Assembly (NCBI RefSeq): GCF_027887165.1
Contig: NC_077227.1
Coordinates: forward strand, 446,338,462-446,402,461
Direction: 5' to 3'
Source of the DNA: Monodelphis domestica
Taxonomy: Eukaryota; Chordata; Mammalia; Didelphimorphia; Didelphidae
Length of the DNA: 64,000 nt
Below, one piece after another: positions 46,881 through 58,139 of the stretch (the stretch's first letter is position 1; every line of letters begins with the position of its first letter). The position numbers were made by a program, and so were the translations under genes. The notes beneath the pieces were generated by a model. The model worked only from the letters and a program-made list of their open reading frames with translations, was not told the origin of the DNA and searched no databases.

Positions 46881-48724
46881 AGTCGCAGCTGGGGATGGAT
46901 GGGCAGGACAGAAGAAGGATGCTTCCTGGAAGGGGCGACCGCAGCAGGGAGAAAAACTAAGGGGAAAGGAAGGGTCTAGAGAGAGATGGCAAGGGAAATG
47001 AGGGATTGGGAGAAAACAGTCGAGTGGGAGAGGGACACATACAGAGATAGTTTTCTTTGTACTGTGGGCAAGTTTAATTTTGCGTGACTTCAATTTCCTC
47101 CCCTAAAATGAAGAAAGTGAGCTAGGTCATCTCTGAGATTCCTTGAAGTTCCAAATGGATAGCAGGCATTTTGGCATAATAGAGAGAGAGTTTTCCAAAG
47201 AGTCAGGAAAACTCAGACTCATGCATTATCCCTAATCTGTACTGACTGTGACACTAGGCGAGTCACTTGACCTCTAATGTCCACAGCCACTCTCAAAAAC
47301 TAAAGTTTCAAGATAGTGGCGTATCTGCCAGGGTATGTGGCTGCTACTAATACTACAGCTTTCTGGGAGCCACAAGTGTGACAGTTGGGTGAGAGGTGGA
47401 TGAGCAGCCTTGAAGAGGGTTCAGCAAGCCCTCACATCTGAGATGCTAGTCCCCTCTGAATATCCCAGAGCTGCCTCCTTGACTTTCCTATGCAGAGGGT
47501 ATCAGTAAATCAATAAGCAGTTATTAAGCACCCACTATGTTCATAAGCCCTGGAGAGTCAAAGAAAAGCAAAAGCAAAAACCTTCTCTCAAAGAGCTCAC
47601 AGTCTATTAGGAGAGACAACCTGAAAACAACTATGTACAATCAAGATATATTACAGGATAAATTGGAGGTAATCAATAGAGGGAAGAATTAATAAACAGA
47701 TGAAATTCTTTAAGGAAGGGGGAACAAACCCTGGAACATAATTATTCTGTTTCTAGGACAGTTTCCTTATGCAGCTTGTATCTTAGTCAAATCAATTTAA
47801 TCTCTGGAGTTTTTTGCAATCACCTGATAGACTACTAGATCAGGAAGGGACTTTAGAGATCTTTTTGTCTGATCCCCTTATTTTATTAAGTGCATTGAGA
47901 CCCAGAGAAGGGAAAGGATCTCTAAGCAGCTAATGGTCAGGGTTTGGCTAGAAGCCTGGTATCTCTAATGCTTTCTTTCTTCTCAGTCATTTTAACCCAA
48001 CATTTGATTATGTGAGAAAGGTGAGACAGTTACTATTATTTCCTTACAATTCAAACCGAGCTCTTTATCATACCTGCCTATTTTATCTCTTCTCTATCCC
48101 TATTCCATCTTGGCTTTGAAGATGGGGAAGCTAAGGTTCAGAAAAGTGAAGTGACTTGCTCAAGGTCTTATAGTACAAAGGTTCAAATCTTGCCTCAGAT
48201 ACTCATTAGCAGTATGATCCTGAGGTTGGCATTTAGCCTCAGTTTCCTCATCTGTAAAATGGGAATAATAATAAATCCTACTTTACAAGTTCAAATAAAA
48301 TAGAAATTTTAAAGGGGTTGGGACACATTAAAGTGTTTCATAAGTACTAGCTAATATTATTAGTGCTAGAATTAAGATTTGAGCCCAGGTCTTCTGACAC
48401 TCAGAGAAGTCCTCTTTCTACTTAGACCTCACAACTCATAAAATATCCTGATTCATACCTTTCCTAAACTCATACTCTTCTGCTTATCATTGATAATGCT
48501 GCTGCTTCTCCTCTTTCTGCCACTAGTGATTAATTACACATATATAGCACTTCCCAGTCTAGTTTATATCTCATTTGATCTACAGAACAGCACCATGGTT
48601 GAGGCAGGGCAGGAATTATTACCCTCATTTTTCAGTTAAGGAAGCCCAGGCACAGACAAGTGAAATAACTTCTGTGAGATTACATAGCAAGTTAATGGTG
48701 GTGCTGTGATCAATGTCCACTAGT
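46881..48724. other. BRD7 upstream flank with MIR/L2 pieces
   Basis: MIR-type pieces at about 47160-47280 (sense), 47835-47960, 48110-48180, 48190-48360 (sense, CTCATCTGTAAAATGGGAAT) and 48500-48720 (antisense); L2 tail antisense at 47505-47735 (AATAAGCAGTTATTAAGCAC). 46900-47150 and 47290-47500 are unassigned. Confidence 0.6.
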
Positions 48725-49740
48725 CAAATTATGGGCTGAATGTTTTGTTTTGTTTTTTAATCTCTAGGTTTCAGGGAGACATGCTAAGGGGCTGGGGTCT
48801 GTTGAGCTGGGCTTACGGAGTCATCACCAATGTTACCACCCTGTACTTGGCTCTGGGAAATGAGGCTGCAGGAGAAGATTGTTATGGGGTAGCATGTCCT
48901 TCAGCTATGTTTCCATAGCAACCTGGAGATGTAACCCAGGAGGAGCATTTGGGTTCAGGAAAAAAGGCCTCTGTTTGTTGGCTTTTATAGAAAAGAAGGA
49001 AAAAATTCAGATGAAATTTTTTCCCTTTTTTCATTAATTACTCAGTAAAAAAAAACACATGGGGGAAAATATTTCTCAGAAGCTTATATTTGGCAGTGAG
49101 TATGTCTTAGGCTTACATATGTGTTTCTCAGGGTTCTTTGGACAGGGAGGAGAGGACTGTGAGTAAGGCCAGCCCCAAGCATTTACAAACCAGAACTTGG
49201 GGGTAGGGTGGAATGGAGGGGTATACTGAGGAAAGAGAAGGCTGGGGATAGTTATGCCCAAGGAGGAGACAAATACTCCCCAGAGAGGGATATAAAGATA
49301 GATTTTATCAGGGCCCCAAAACTGTCTTTCTACACTTCACAGAACTGAAGAGTTTCAGTTACTGTAATGAGGTAGTACACTTTAAATTTAATTCACACTT
49401 TCATACCAGAATACTTCACTAGGATTGAAGTTATCTGCAAGACTGGGCTAGATTATGTTTTTTGCTTTGTGGAGCAGATTCCAAATCATAATTACCCTTC
49501 ACACTTCTTACAAGAGCAGTCCAGTAGCAGAGGGGTTACCAGAGTCTGAACTGGCTTCAGCCTATAACTATAAAGTTAGCAAAGTTTGCTTTTGGCATTT
49601 ATCTCAGAAGGGCAAACTTTGCCTTCCCCCATACCTCAGGGTTGTTATGATATCAAGGAACTCCCTGTCTTGAATTTAAATAATCTCATTAACGAATTTA
49701 CACCAAGGGTTTAAGGGACTTAATGTATATCCCCTTCCCT
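48725..49740. other. Apparently unique intergenic sequence
   Basis: No SINE, LINE or DNA-transposon signature recognised; somewhat higher GC than its surroundings between 48760 and 49260. No coding exon supported. Contains the X-box-like site. Confidence 0.5.
48909..48922. promoter_or_regulatory. RFX X-box-like palindrome
   Basis: GTTTCCATAGCAAC, an imperfect inverted repeat of the RFX X-box type (GTTNCCATGGNAAC). It lies in a stretch (48725-49460) without recognised repeats, about 2.3 kb upstream of BRD7 exon 1. Function inferred from motif only. Confidence 0.5.
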
Positions 49741-49870
49741 GGGGAAATCATAGACCTAGTGGTCATTTAGTTCAGCACTGATTTTACAGATGAATCCCAG
49801 AGAGGTTAAGCGATTTACCCAAGGTCACCCAGTTCCTAAGGTCCTGTAATTTCAAGAAAGACTTTAACAA

Positions 49871-49970
49871 GGGGCGGCTAGGTGGCTCAGTGGATTGAAG
49901 GCCAAGGCTAGAGATGGGAGATCCTAGGTTCAAATATGGCCTCAGACACCCTCTAGCTGTTTGACATGGG
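49871..49970 (+). repeat. tRNA-derived marsupial SINE, sense, 3' truncated
   Basis: GGGGCGGCTAGGTGGCTCAG, GAGATGGGAGATCCTAGGTT, CTCAGACACCCTCTAGCTG, then stops; the tail half is missing. Confidence 0.88.
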
Positions 49971-50139
49971 GGATTTGGGATATTAGAACTTCAGGTACTA
50001 TGGTACCTGGCATGGGAGAGAAAGATATGATAGATATAGGGGGTCAGGAATAATTCTCCCCAAACTGCAAATACCATGTTTGGTGGCTGGTGCAATATGC
50101 ATATTGCACTGGGTTTGGGAATAATTACTTGGATATTGC

Positions 50140-50690
50140 CTTTTTTTAAATGCAATTTTATTTTTTCAGTTCCAAATTCTCTTCCTCTCCTTCCTCCACC
50201 CTTAAGCATTGAGAAGGGAAGAAAAACAAAACCAAAAAATTATAAAAAATGTATAGGCATGCAAAACAAATTTCCTCATTAGCCATTTGAAAGAAAAAAG
50301 CTGGAGGGAAGGAAGAAAAGTTGGGAAGGAAGGAAGAATTAAAAGAAGGAAGGAAAGGAGGAAGGGAAGAAGTAAAGAAAGAAGGAAGAGAGGGAGGGAG
50401 GGAGGAAAAGATACTTCAATTTGTACTTTGAGTATATCACATCTGGAGATGGATAACATGTTTCATCACTAGTCCTTTGGAACTGTGATGGGTCATTGTG
50501 TTAATCAGAGGTATTAAGTCTTTTGGAGTTGATTGTCTTTACAGCATTAGTGTTGTTATTGTATAAATTGTTCTCCTGGTTCTGCTCACTCTATTCTATA
50601 TCAGTTTATACAAATCTTTGGTTTTTCTGAAACCATTATAGTTTTCATTTCTAGCACAACAGTATTCCATTACCTCTTAGAACTCCTGGG
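50140..50690 (-). mobile_element. L1 LINE 3' end, antisense
   Basis: TGCATAGGCATGCAAAACAAA-type 3' UTR shared with the L1 at 31996 (ATAGTCATGCAAAACAAATT), then ATTGTTCTCCTGGTTCTGCT, CACAACAGTATTCCATTACC of the ORF2 end. 5' truncated. A GGAA tract at 50304-50409 lies in the UTR. Confidence 0.85.
50304..50409 (+). repeat. GGAA-rich microsatellite
   Basis: About 100 bp made almost only of GGAA, GGAAG and AAGAAGGAA units with GGGAGGGAGG at the end, inside an L1 3' UTR. GGAA arrays can bind ETS factors; no evidence that this one does. Confidence 0.85.
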
Positions 50691-50759
50691 TTCCTTCATA
50701 ATTTAGCTTAATCACTACCTTTTCCATAGGACCATTGTAGACTTAGATATATGTGCATG

Positions 50760-50866
50760 TTGTCTCTCCAGAAAGCATATAAGTTCCTTGGGGCTAGGAT
50801 GATTTCATTTGATCATTGCAGTCTTATTCCTAATTGAATAAGTGCTTTTTGTTTGCTGGGTTGATG
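50760..50866 (+). repeat. L2 3' tail, sense
   Basis: AGCATATAAGTTCCTTGGGG, CTAGGATGATTTCATTTGATC, AAGTGCTTTTTGTTTGCTGG: degenerate L2 tail directly before a hAT element. Confidence 0.5.
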
Positions 50867-50870
50867 AGAA

Positions 50871-51039
50871 CAGGGGTTCTTAATCTTTTGCTTGCCATGG
50901 ACCTTTTGTGGCACACTAATGGAGCCTCCTCTTTTTTAAAAGCATAAAATGTATAAGATTCCAAAGGAAACCAACTACACTGAAATATAGTTATCAAAAT
51001 ATTTTAAAAGTACAAGGACCCCAGATTTAAAAAGCCTTA
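50871..51039 (+). mobile_element. hAT-type non-autonomous element (ATGGACC family)
   Basis: Starts CAGGGGTTCTTAATCTTTTG, has GCCATGGACCTTTTGTGGCA and AGCATAAAATGTATAAGATT, ends ACCCCAGATTTAAAAAGCC. Same family as 41842-42016. Target duplication not preserved. Confidence 0.78.
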
Positions 51040-51169
51040 AGCTAGATGAAACTAAATTTGGTTCTGGTCTTTAATCGGTGCTGCCCTCTCACTTTCTCAT
51101 ATATGTAGTAAATGAGAAAAGAGATGTGAACTGGAATGGGGTCAATTCCTGTACTGTGGCCAGGAAGGA

Positions 51170-51352
51170 GTAGGCAAGTCTGATGTTTTTTAGAACTGGA
51201 TGAGAGCATTCTTTGGTGGGTAGGAACCATGGGTTCTAGTATCTTCTCTGCCATTGATTTACCGTGTAACTTTGGGAGAATCACTTACCTTTCTACTGTC
51301 TCCTTATATATGAGAAGAGTCTGGACTAGATGCTCTCTAAGATTCCTTTGAA
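51170..51352 (+). repeat. MIR-type SINE, sense
   Basis: GAACCATGGGTTCTAGTATC, TGTAACTTTGGGAGAATCAC, GAGAAGAGTCTGGACTAGAT, GCTCTCTAAGATTCC: degenerate MIR, ending where the next hAT inserted. Confidence 0.65.
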
Positions 51353-51360
51353 CTCTAAAC

Positions 51361-51531
51361 CAGTGGTGTCAAACTCAAATAGAAACAGATCCTTGTGTGC
51401 TGCACATTGACTTAGAAAACCACAAATTGACATTGTCTAGGTTATATTGTATTTTTATTTATTCTGTTGCTCAATTCCAATTTAATCTGGTTCAGTTGCA
51501 CTTGGGCATAATGATGAGTTTGATACCTCTG
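51361..51531 (+). mobile_element. hAT-type non-autonomous element with 8-bp target duplication
   Basis: 171 bp. Starts CAGTGGTGTCAAACTCAAAT; its end reverse-complements to CAGAGGTATCAAACTCATCA, so TIRs match over about 16 bp. Flanks CTCTAAAC (51353-51360) and CTCTAAAT (51532-51539) are the 8-bp duplication typical of hAT. No coding capacity. Confidence 0.92.
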
Positions 51532-51539
51532 CTCTAAAT

Positions 51540-52160
51540 CCTGGGAATTTTGTCATTTTTTTCTCTTTTTTGTGTTGCAGGATGTTGGTGACTGGCCCTG
51601 GGTCTAGGAAATATAAAGGTGACTGGAGACAGTACAAAAAAAATATTAGGCCACTTGGTGGTGTGATATACCCAGGGAAAGTTTCTATGACATGCTCAGC
51701 ATAGTTCCCTCAGTGATATATTTTTTTTTCCTCAGTGATATTTTAATGGGGAACCAGGACACCTCACCTCCATGCCCATTTGATCTGACAAGGAGGTAAA
51801 GAGAATCACTAACCTCATGGTATTGTGAAGTTTGTTTATTTATTTGTTTGAATAAAGGGAACAGAAGACAAAGGAAGGCAGCTACCATGTTTTTTCATGT
51901 CTTAGACTCCCGTGATATGCCATTCTCTATCATACATCCCACTAAGCTGGTCACGCTGTTCCTCTGATTCTCTGACCTAGAGCATGATATGTAGATACTC
52001 CAGTAGAGGGGGAAGAGGAAATAACGTGGACTGGGCATCTTAAACAGTGCCCTTGTCTGATGGGGAGGCAAAAGAAATCATGAAAAAGAGGGAATATAGA
52101 CAGACAACACAAAATTGCATGTGATTTTTCATCAAAATCCCTTTCGTTTGTATTGTGCTT
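51540..52160. other. Intergenic, nothing recognised
   Basis: No gene or clear repeat signature was recognised in this stretch. Confidence 0.5.
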
Positions 52161-52164
52161 TGTT

Positions 52165-52373
52165 TTAAAAAAAAAAACTCTTATATTTTGTATTGATTAC
52201 AGGGCAGAAAAGCAGTAAGGGATGGGCAACTGGGATTCATTTGATTTGCCTGATTTGATTAAAATTGATTTGCCTAAGGTCACACATGTAAGAAGAATCT
52301 GAATCCAGATCTGAACCCAGAATCTCCTGTCTCCTCGACCTGACTCTCTATCTGCTGTGCTACCTAGCTGCCC
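52165..52373 (-). repeat. tRNA-derived marsupial SINE, antisense, diverged
   Basis: TTAAAAAAAAAAACTCTTAT, AGTAAGGGATGGGCAACTGG, AAGGTCACACATGTAAG, and the end GCTACCTAGCTGCCCC. Contains a short local duplication around GATTTGCC (TTTGATTTGCC). Confidence 0.85.
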
Positions 52374-52524
52374 CATGTTTTATGTTTTTAAAGAAGTTTT
52401 CACATCAGGAGTTATGATCCTATTTGACAAACAGAACGAATGAGGCTCTGAAAGATTAAATAATTGGCCCAAGATCACTAGTCAAAAGTCAAGGTTAGAA
52501 CCTAAAATTTCTTAAATCATAGTC

Positions 52525-52870
52525 CATGTCAGTCATTCAACAAGAGTACATTGTTTACTGTGTGATAACAGCTATGCTAAACACCTGGATAGACAAAGAA
52601 AGACAAAAACAGTCCATACCAGACGTATAGAAAATAGATGGCAAGTAAGATCAGAAGGGAAGGCACGAGTAGTTCAGGAGACTGAGAAAGGACTCACAGG
52701 GAAGGCTAGATTTGAGTTGAGTCTCAAAGGACCAGGGAAGCCAAGAGGTGAAAGTGAGGGGATAGACAGTGTAAATCACAGAGACTGGAGAGGAAATGCA
52801 TTGTTTGAGAAAAAAGCAAATAACATAATATGGTTGTTTCATAGGGTATTTGAAGGGACATGAGGGGAAA
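52525..52870 (-). repeat. L2 LINE 3' part, antisense
   Basis: CATTCAACAAGAGTACATTG, CAGCTATGCTAAACACCTGG, GATTTGAGTTGAGTCTCAAA, AGGACCAGGGAAGCCAAGAG: antisense L2 3' end and adjacent UTR. Confidence 0.7.
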
Positions 52871-52879
52871 GGAGAAGAA

Positions 52880-53130
52880 AATGAACATTTATGTGGCTCT
52901 TCTGTACCAGGCACTATGCTAAGGGCTTTATAAATATCTCATTTTTGACTCACAATAACCATTCGAGGTAGTTGCTGTTATTATCCCTCCTTTTACAATT
53001 GATGAACCTGAGGCAGAGATTAAATGACTTGCCTGTATTCACATAGTAAGTGTCTCATGCTGGATTTGAATTCAGGTTTTCTGATTCCAGACCCAGCCTC
53101 TATCTACTATGTCATCTAGCTACCAGGGTG
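52880..53130 (-). repeat. MIR/Ther-type CORE-SINE, antisense
   Basis: TGTACCAGGCACTATGCTAA, GGGCTTTATAAATATCTCAT, TTACAATTGATGAACCTGAG, GACTTGCCTGTATTCACATAG, ending TACTATGTCATCTAGCTACC. Confidence 0.85.
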
Positions 53131-53279
53131 GTAAACTATATTAAGATTAGAAAACTTGGAAGGGGCCATGTTTATAAGGAAGTTAAATTCCAAAAAGAAG
53201 ACTTCATATTTGAAGGGTAACATGGCCATACTTATACTCTATTTAGAAAAGTTACCCCCCCCCAAAAAAAAAGAAATAA

Positions 53280-53860
53280 AGGAGAAAGAAAAGTCACAAA
53301 GAGAAACTATTTAGGAAGAGAAGGTGATTGATGATGCCAACTGTGGCAGACAGATGAAAAAAAGATAAAGATTGAGAAAATAGGGCTTGTCCATTAAGAT
53401 GCCATTGTAAACTTCGAAGAGGGCAATTTCAGTTAAATGATGAAGTGGGTTGCCAGACTGAAGAGGAAGAAGAGCCTAAGAGCAGAGGAAGTAGAATCAT
53501 TGAATACAGATAGATTTCTGAAGGAGTTTAGAAATGAAAGGGAGGAGAAATTTAAGAAGATAGCTTGTGGGAATGGTAGGATCAAGAGATTTTGCTTTGT
53601 TTTTAGAGCTGGGGAAACATAGGCATATTAGTAGGCAGCAGGGAAGGAGCCTTAAGGAGAAGTTGAAGCTGATAGTGAGGGCAATCCATTGGACAACTGG
53701 AAGAGGATAGTATTGAGGGGAATTATGGAGGGGATTAGTCTTGGAAAGGAGAAGGAAGGCCTACCTCATCATCTGAATTCAAAATGAAGGAGGAGTTAGT
53801 GAGGAATAGGGTCTGTCTGAATGATGCGAGATGAGGAAAGAAGGGTCATCCATCTCTTGG
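53280..53860 (-). repeat. L2 LINE internal region, antisense
   Basis: Purine-rich: AAGAGGGCAATTTCAGTTAA, TTGCCAGACTGAAGAGGAAG, GGCAGCAGGGAAGGAGCC, AGTCTTGGAAAGGAGAAGGA. It aligns by eye with 6890-7240; I read both as antisense L2. Weak as a family call, firm as a shared repeat. Confidence 0.55.
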
Positions 53861-54381
53861 CCAATGGTCATAATTTTCCTTTCCCCCATGCTGCCTTTGA
53901 ATGGCAGGAGCTTAACTGAGATATCCCACCCTGCAGAAGGCCACACCTGAAGTATCTAATCTAGACACTAAGGCTAGTGGAATAATAAAAAGAGTCCATT
54001 ATTATCGACTCAGAGCCAAATACTTGCTTACTACCTGTGTAACCACAGAAAAATCATTGATCTCTCATTGATCCTTTGATCATTGATCATTGAGCCTTGG
54101 TTTTCTCACAGTAAAGACAAAGATGCTGGACTTGGTTATCTCTAAGGGGCCTTTTGGCTCCAAATCCTATGAAACCGAACTTTAATGGTTTTCACTAATG
54201 ACATGACTGGAGTGGGAAAACAAATGGTATGAAAGGACGCCTCTTTTTCTGTTCTACCCTCTTAACAGTTCTTCTTGAGAGCTCAGGTATATAAGAATGA
54301 TTTTCCCTATACACTTGTCTTTTATTTCCTAACTCCATTTATGTGTGTTGAAAAAATCAACATCATAAATCTGAGATTGGA

Positions 54382-54582
54382 GGGGCAGCTGGGTGGCTCA
54401 GTGGATAGAAATCCAGGCCTAGAGATGGGAGGTCCAGGGTTCAAATCTGGTCTCAGATTTCATATTTCCTAGCTTTGTGATCCTGAGCAAGTCACTTAAC
54501 CTCAATTACCTAGTCCTTATTGCTCTTCTGCTTTGGAACCAATACTTAATATTGATTCTAAGATGGAAGGTGAAGGTTAAAT
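54382..54582 (+). repeat. tRNA-derived marsupial SINE, sense
   Basis: GGGGCAGCTGGGTGGCTCAG, CCTAGAGATGGGAGGTCCAG, GGGTTCAAATCTGG (B box), GAGCAAGTCACTTAACCTC, tail TCTAAGATGGAAGGTGAAGG. Confidence 0.93.
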
Positions 54583-54589
54583 TTTAAAT

Positions 54590-55075
54590 CATGAAATCAG
54601 GAGATTTGATGATTTTAATGGATTGTAAGCTCAATATGAGTCAACAGTCATATGGGAAACTTAAACCCACTACTGCTAGGTTGCATGAAAAGAAGCAGAG
54701 TATTCAGAGCAATGGAAGTGAGATCTTTGGCATACCTCATATCACACTGTAGGCTGCTACCTACTGAACCTATGTTTGAATCTGAATGCACAGTTAATAT
54801 TTCCAGAGACTTGCATTTATAAAAACCACAGAATAAGTCCCCATTAAAAACTAATAAATATGCCCTCTAGTGCTAGGAGTTGGTTCTGTAGAACAGACAA
54901 CCTGACAGGACCAGATGCTATCTGAAAAGCACACTTTTCCATTTGGAGGAATATCTGCAAAGGAGCAGAGAAGAAAAGGTAAAACTGTTACATTGGAAAA
55001 CGTGGTATGGAGCTGCCAGAGATTTCTTTGATTCGGGAATCATAAAACTCTAAAACTTTAAAATTTTTAAATCTA
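54590..55075. other. Intergenic, nothing recognised
   Basis: No gene or clear repeat signature was recognised in this stretch. Confidence 0.5.
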
Positions 55076-55079
55076 ATCT

Positions 55080-55375
55080 TTTTTAATTGTCATGCAAAAC
55101 TCACTTCCATATTGGTCATTATTGTAAGAGCACACTTATACAAAACCCCAACCCCAAAAAATAAAACCAGAAATACACTGATGTGAAAGATGCCTCCAAC
55201 AGTTCTTTTTCTGGAGGTGGAGAGCATTCCCTGTCCTAAGTCTTTCAGAACTGTCCCAGATCATTGCATTTCTGAGAGGAGCCAAATTTTCACAGTCATT
55301 GTACAATATTGCTGTTTCTGTGTGCAGTGTTCTCCCAGTTCTGCTTATTTTGCATTGAACCCCTTTCCCCTTTAA
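55080..55375 (-). mobile_element. L1 LINE 3' end, antisense, short
   Basis: TTGTCATGCAAAACTCACTT, then GCTGTTTCTGTGTGCAGTGT, TCTCCCAGTTCTGCTTATTT: decayed counterpart of the L1 3' ends at 31996, 50140 and 62440. Confidence 0.7.
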
Positions 55376-55477
55376 CTAAAGAGTGATTTTGACTATTTAA
55401 TAGTTCTGTGTTTTTTTTTCCCAGTCAACACCCATAACCTAACAAAATGGTCTATTCCATTATTTTAAACTCAAGTT

Positions 55478-55714
55478 ATGGGGCAACTAGTTGGCAGTGG
55501 ACTGAGAGTGGACCTGAAGTCAGGGAAACAAGAGTTCAAATTTGGCCTCAGACACTTATTAGCTTTGAATAAGTCACTTAACCTTGTTTATTTTGGCCTC
55601 CTCATCTGTAAAATTAATAAGGGGAAGGGAATGGCAAACCATTTTTGTAACTTTTCCAAGAAAATACAAAGCTAGGTTATGAAGAGTTCAATACAGCTGA
55701 ATGATTGAACAACA
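55478..55714 (+). repeat. MAR1-like SINE, sense, with 11-bp target duplication
   Basis: ATGGGGCAACTAGTTGGCAG, GGCCTCAGACACTTATTAGC, CTCATCTGTAAAATTAATAA, CTGAATGATTGAACAAC. Perfect duplication AAACTCAAGTT at 55467-55477 and 55715-55725. Confidence 0.93.
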
Positions 55715-55725
55715 AAACTCAAGTT

Positions 55726-56300
55726 GCTCTATAGCTCTTTCTTCTGAAACACTCCTCCTTATCATTATTATCCACTGATCCATAGTTCTGCTGGACAGGC
55801 CCTGCCCTTTGCTTTCCTCTCTAGAATACAGCATTCTGAATGTCTCATGGTCTGGCCCAAGAAGCAGGAAGAAGGAGGCCTATATTCCGTGGAAAAAGGC
55901 TGCCTCTTTTCCTATTCTAGACCCCTGGCCACCTCCACAAAGGGAGATGGAGGTATGCCATTGCTTTGCTTTGTTATATATCTTTCAAATCTATTTACTT
56001 GTATTCATATTCCTTAATGTGTCTCACATTGTTGGAACAAGGGGCCTTTGCAGAAGAAGACTGGGGATAGAGGAATTCTAAAAGGGCAAACCATCTGGAT
56101 GAGGACCTAGTGGAATGGTATGAGGGACATATTCAAGAATGCCAGGCTTTTGTGATCAGCTCTGACTGATTGTTGACATGGCTCTTTCCCCTAAAGAGAT
56201 TCAGTGTTCCCTTACAATTCATGTCTAGCTACCCCTTTCTCCTTCCCTTTCCTGAAAGAGGATAAAATAATTTGCAGAGAGGAGGCTGCATGATGTTAGA
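55726..56300. other. Intergenic, nothing recognised
   Basis: An open frame of 90 codons at 55809-56081 has no recognisable domain and no splice or promoter context; not called as a gene. Confidence 0.5.
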
Positions 56301-57340
56301 TTTAAAATAGTTTTGAGCATTAAATAGTTGTAGATAAGAGAGTGGGAGCCATAAAATGTGATAATTAAAATGTTTGGGAGCAAGGGAAATATATAATAAT
56401 TATGACCGCTGAAATATGTTTTCTACTGTGTCTTGGTTTATATAAATATAAGATGGTCGCCAGGGAATATATTCCCAATTTATGAATATGCCCAAGCCAA
56501 CTGGGTTTATAGAGAAATTTAATTTATAATATACTGATTAATCAATAGAAAAAGAGAGAAAGTAAGAAAGGAATAAGAATGAAGGGCCTCAAGCCAATAA
56601 GGCCTAGACCTCAGTCCTAAGAAATAAATCAGTCAGTTGGTTTTATCACTCACCCAAGATCTCTCTCTAGGTAAGGCTTCTCATGCCAACCTCAGGCTCC
56701 ACCTTCAAGAGAGCCTCCTTTCAAGAAATGTTTCCAGAGAATCCTCCTCCTGACTCCTCCTGAGTTCTCCTTCCACAGCCTCCTTCAAGACCTCTCCAGG
56801 AGCTCTCCCTCCAGGACCTCTCTCCTCTCAGACCTCCTTCAGAGCATCAACTTCTTCTCTTCTAGTCCTCAGCCCCCGCTATCTTTTAAGGAAACCATCT
56901 AAGTTCCCTCCCCTCAGTTCTCACATCTACCAATCACTGTCGATGTTTCCCCTGTGCCAATGGTGGCTCTAGCTTAACCCAGGACCGCCCAGAGGTCTGT
57001 CCCCTTTGCACATGTCTGTTGAAGGTCATATTCTCAAATAATTAAATCTTGATCTTTGCTGCAGCCCTTCCTAAATCCTGTTACTCTGAGTAGGGTGGAG
57101 ATTGTAGTTTCCAAGACCTGGTTCTGTCATTCCAAGTATCTCTATTGTATCAATTCTAAAATCAATCATGACTCAAAGAACTTCCTGTTCTATGCTTAAG
57201 CATAGGTCAAAGCCCTTTCCATTGTTTAGCAAAAGGTTTCTGTCCTAAAGTAGTCTTAAGTAGGGAGGAGAAGGATCCTCCCATGCCAAGGAGTTTCATA
57301 TTCCAATAGAGTTCTTACTATCAGTAGATTTTTTTCAAGT
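56300..57340. mobile_element. Possible solo LTR or unclassified dispersed repeat
   Basis: Not matched to SINE, LINE or hAT patterns. It has an AT-rich start (TATGACCGCTGAAATATG, ATAAGATGGTCGCCAGGGAA), then a pyrimidine-rich middle at 56680-56870 with repeated CTCC/GACCTCTC-like units. The look recalls marsupial endogenous-retrovirus LTRs, but TG...CA ends and a target duplication were not found. No open viral gene is present. Confidence 0.3.
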
Positions 57341-57849
57341 ATGAAATTTCCCAATGGGGAAATTTCCAACATTCATAAGTCTAAGAAATTTTAAGGTTTA
57401 CAATGAACATCACAAATGCATTAAATGTACCTGTTCAGAAAACCCCCATCAGGTAGGTGTGTTACACTGTCATCCTCAGCGAGAGTAGACATCAATCTTT
57501 TGAATTATTGTGCTTTATCTACACTGCTATTTCCTTCAGGCTGTTTCTACCTCATAGTCTATGATTTGTGGTGTTGAAAACCTCCCAGGAAATTACTGGA
57601 CTGTTCCTAGGGTACCAGAAGATAGGTCCAAGTATCTGGGGGCTCAGGCCTTATGTTGCTTCCTCTTCTGGAATTTCCATTAGGATAAGACCCCTTCTAA
57701 GTTCTTCAGTATATAGTCATTATCATCTTAGGGAATTATTTTCTGGTGTGAGGGATGCTGCTTAAGTTTTAATACTTTCTGTCTAAGAGTTTTTGTTAGA
57801 TTCCTTCTGGCAATCTAAGTTTCTGTTTTTGAGAAGATTGGTTATTCTT

Positions 57850-58115
57850 CCTTTTTGAACTAACTCAACCTTCTTCAGGAAGCCTTTGATGATTGCCCTG
57901 ACTAAAAAGGATGTCTCTCTCTACTCTCAGAGTACAGTGAGTAATTTACCTCTTCTTTGTCTTTATCACATTCTACTCTATATCATATGTGTGCATGCAC
58001 GTTCTACTTTTTTAATATTATAAGCTCTCTGAGGCTCCAAGAGAATGTTATTTTTAGTCTTCCCCCCACTCCTGGCATAGTGTTTTGGACATAGTACGTT
58101 CTTCATGTTTGTTGA
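57850..58115 (+). repeat. L2 LINE 3' tail, sense
   Basis: TCAGGAAGCCTTTGATGATTG, TCTTTGTCTTTATCACATTC, AAGCTCTCTGAGGCTCCAAG, GGACATAGTACGTTCTTCAT, TTGTTGAA: L2 3' end in sense. Confidence 0.75.
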
Positions 58116-58139
58116 ATAGAATTGAATTATAATCTATCC

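Noticed and set aside
46396..47001. 201-codon open frame on + over the CpG island
   Set aside because: Arginine/proline/glycine-rich translation typical of GC-rich DNA without stops, antisense to BRD7 exon 1, overlapped by other long frames; no domain.
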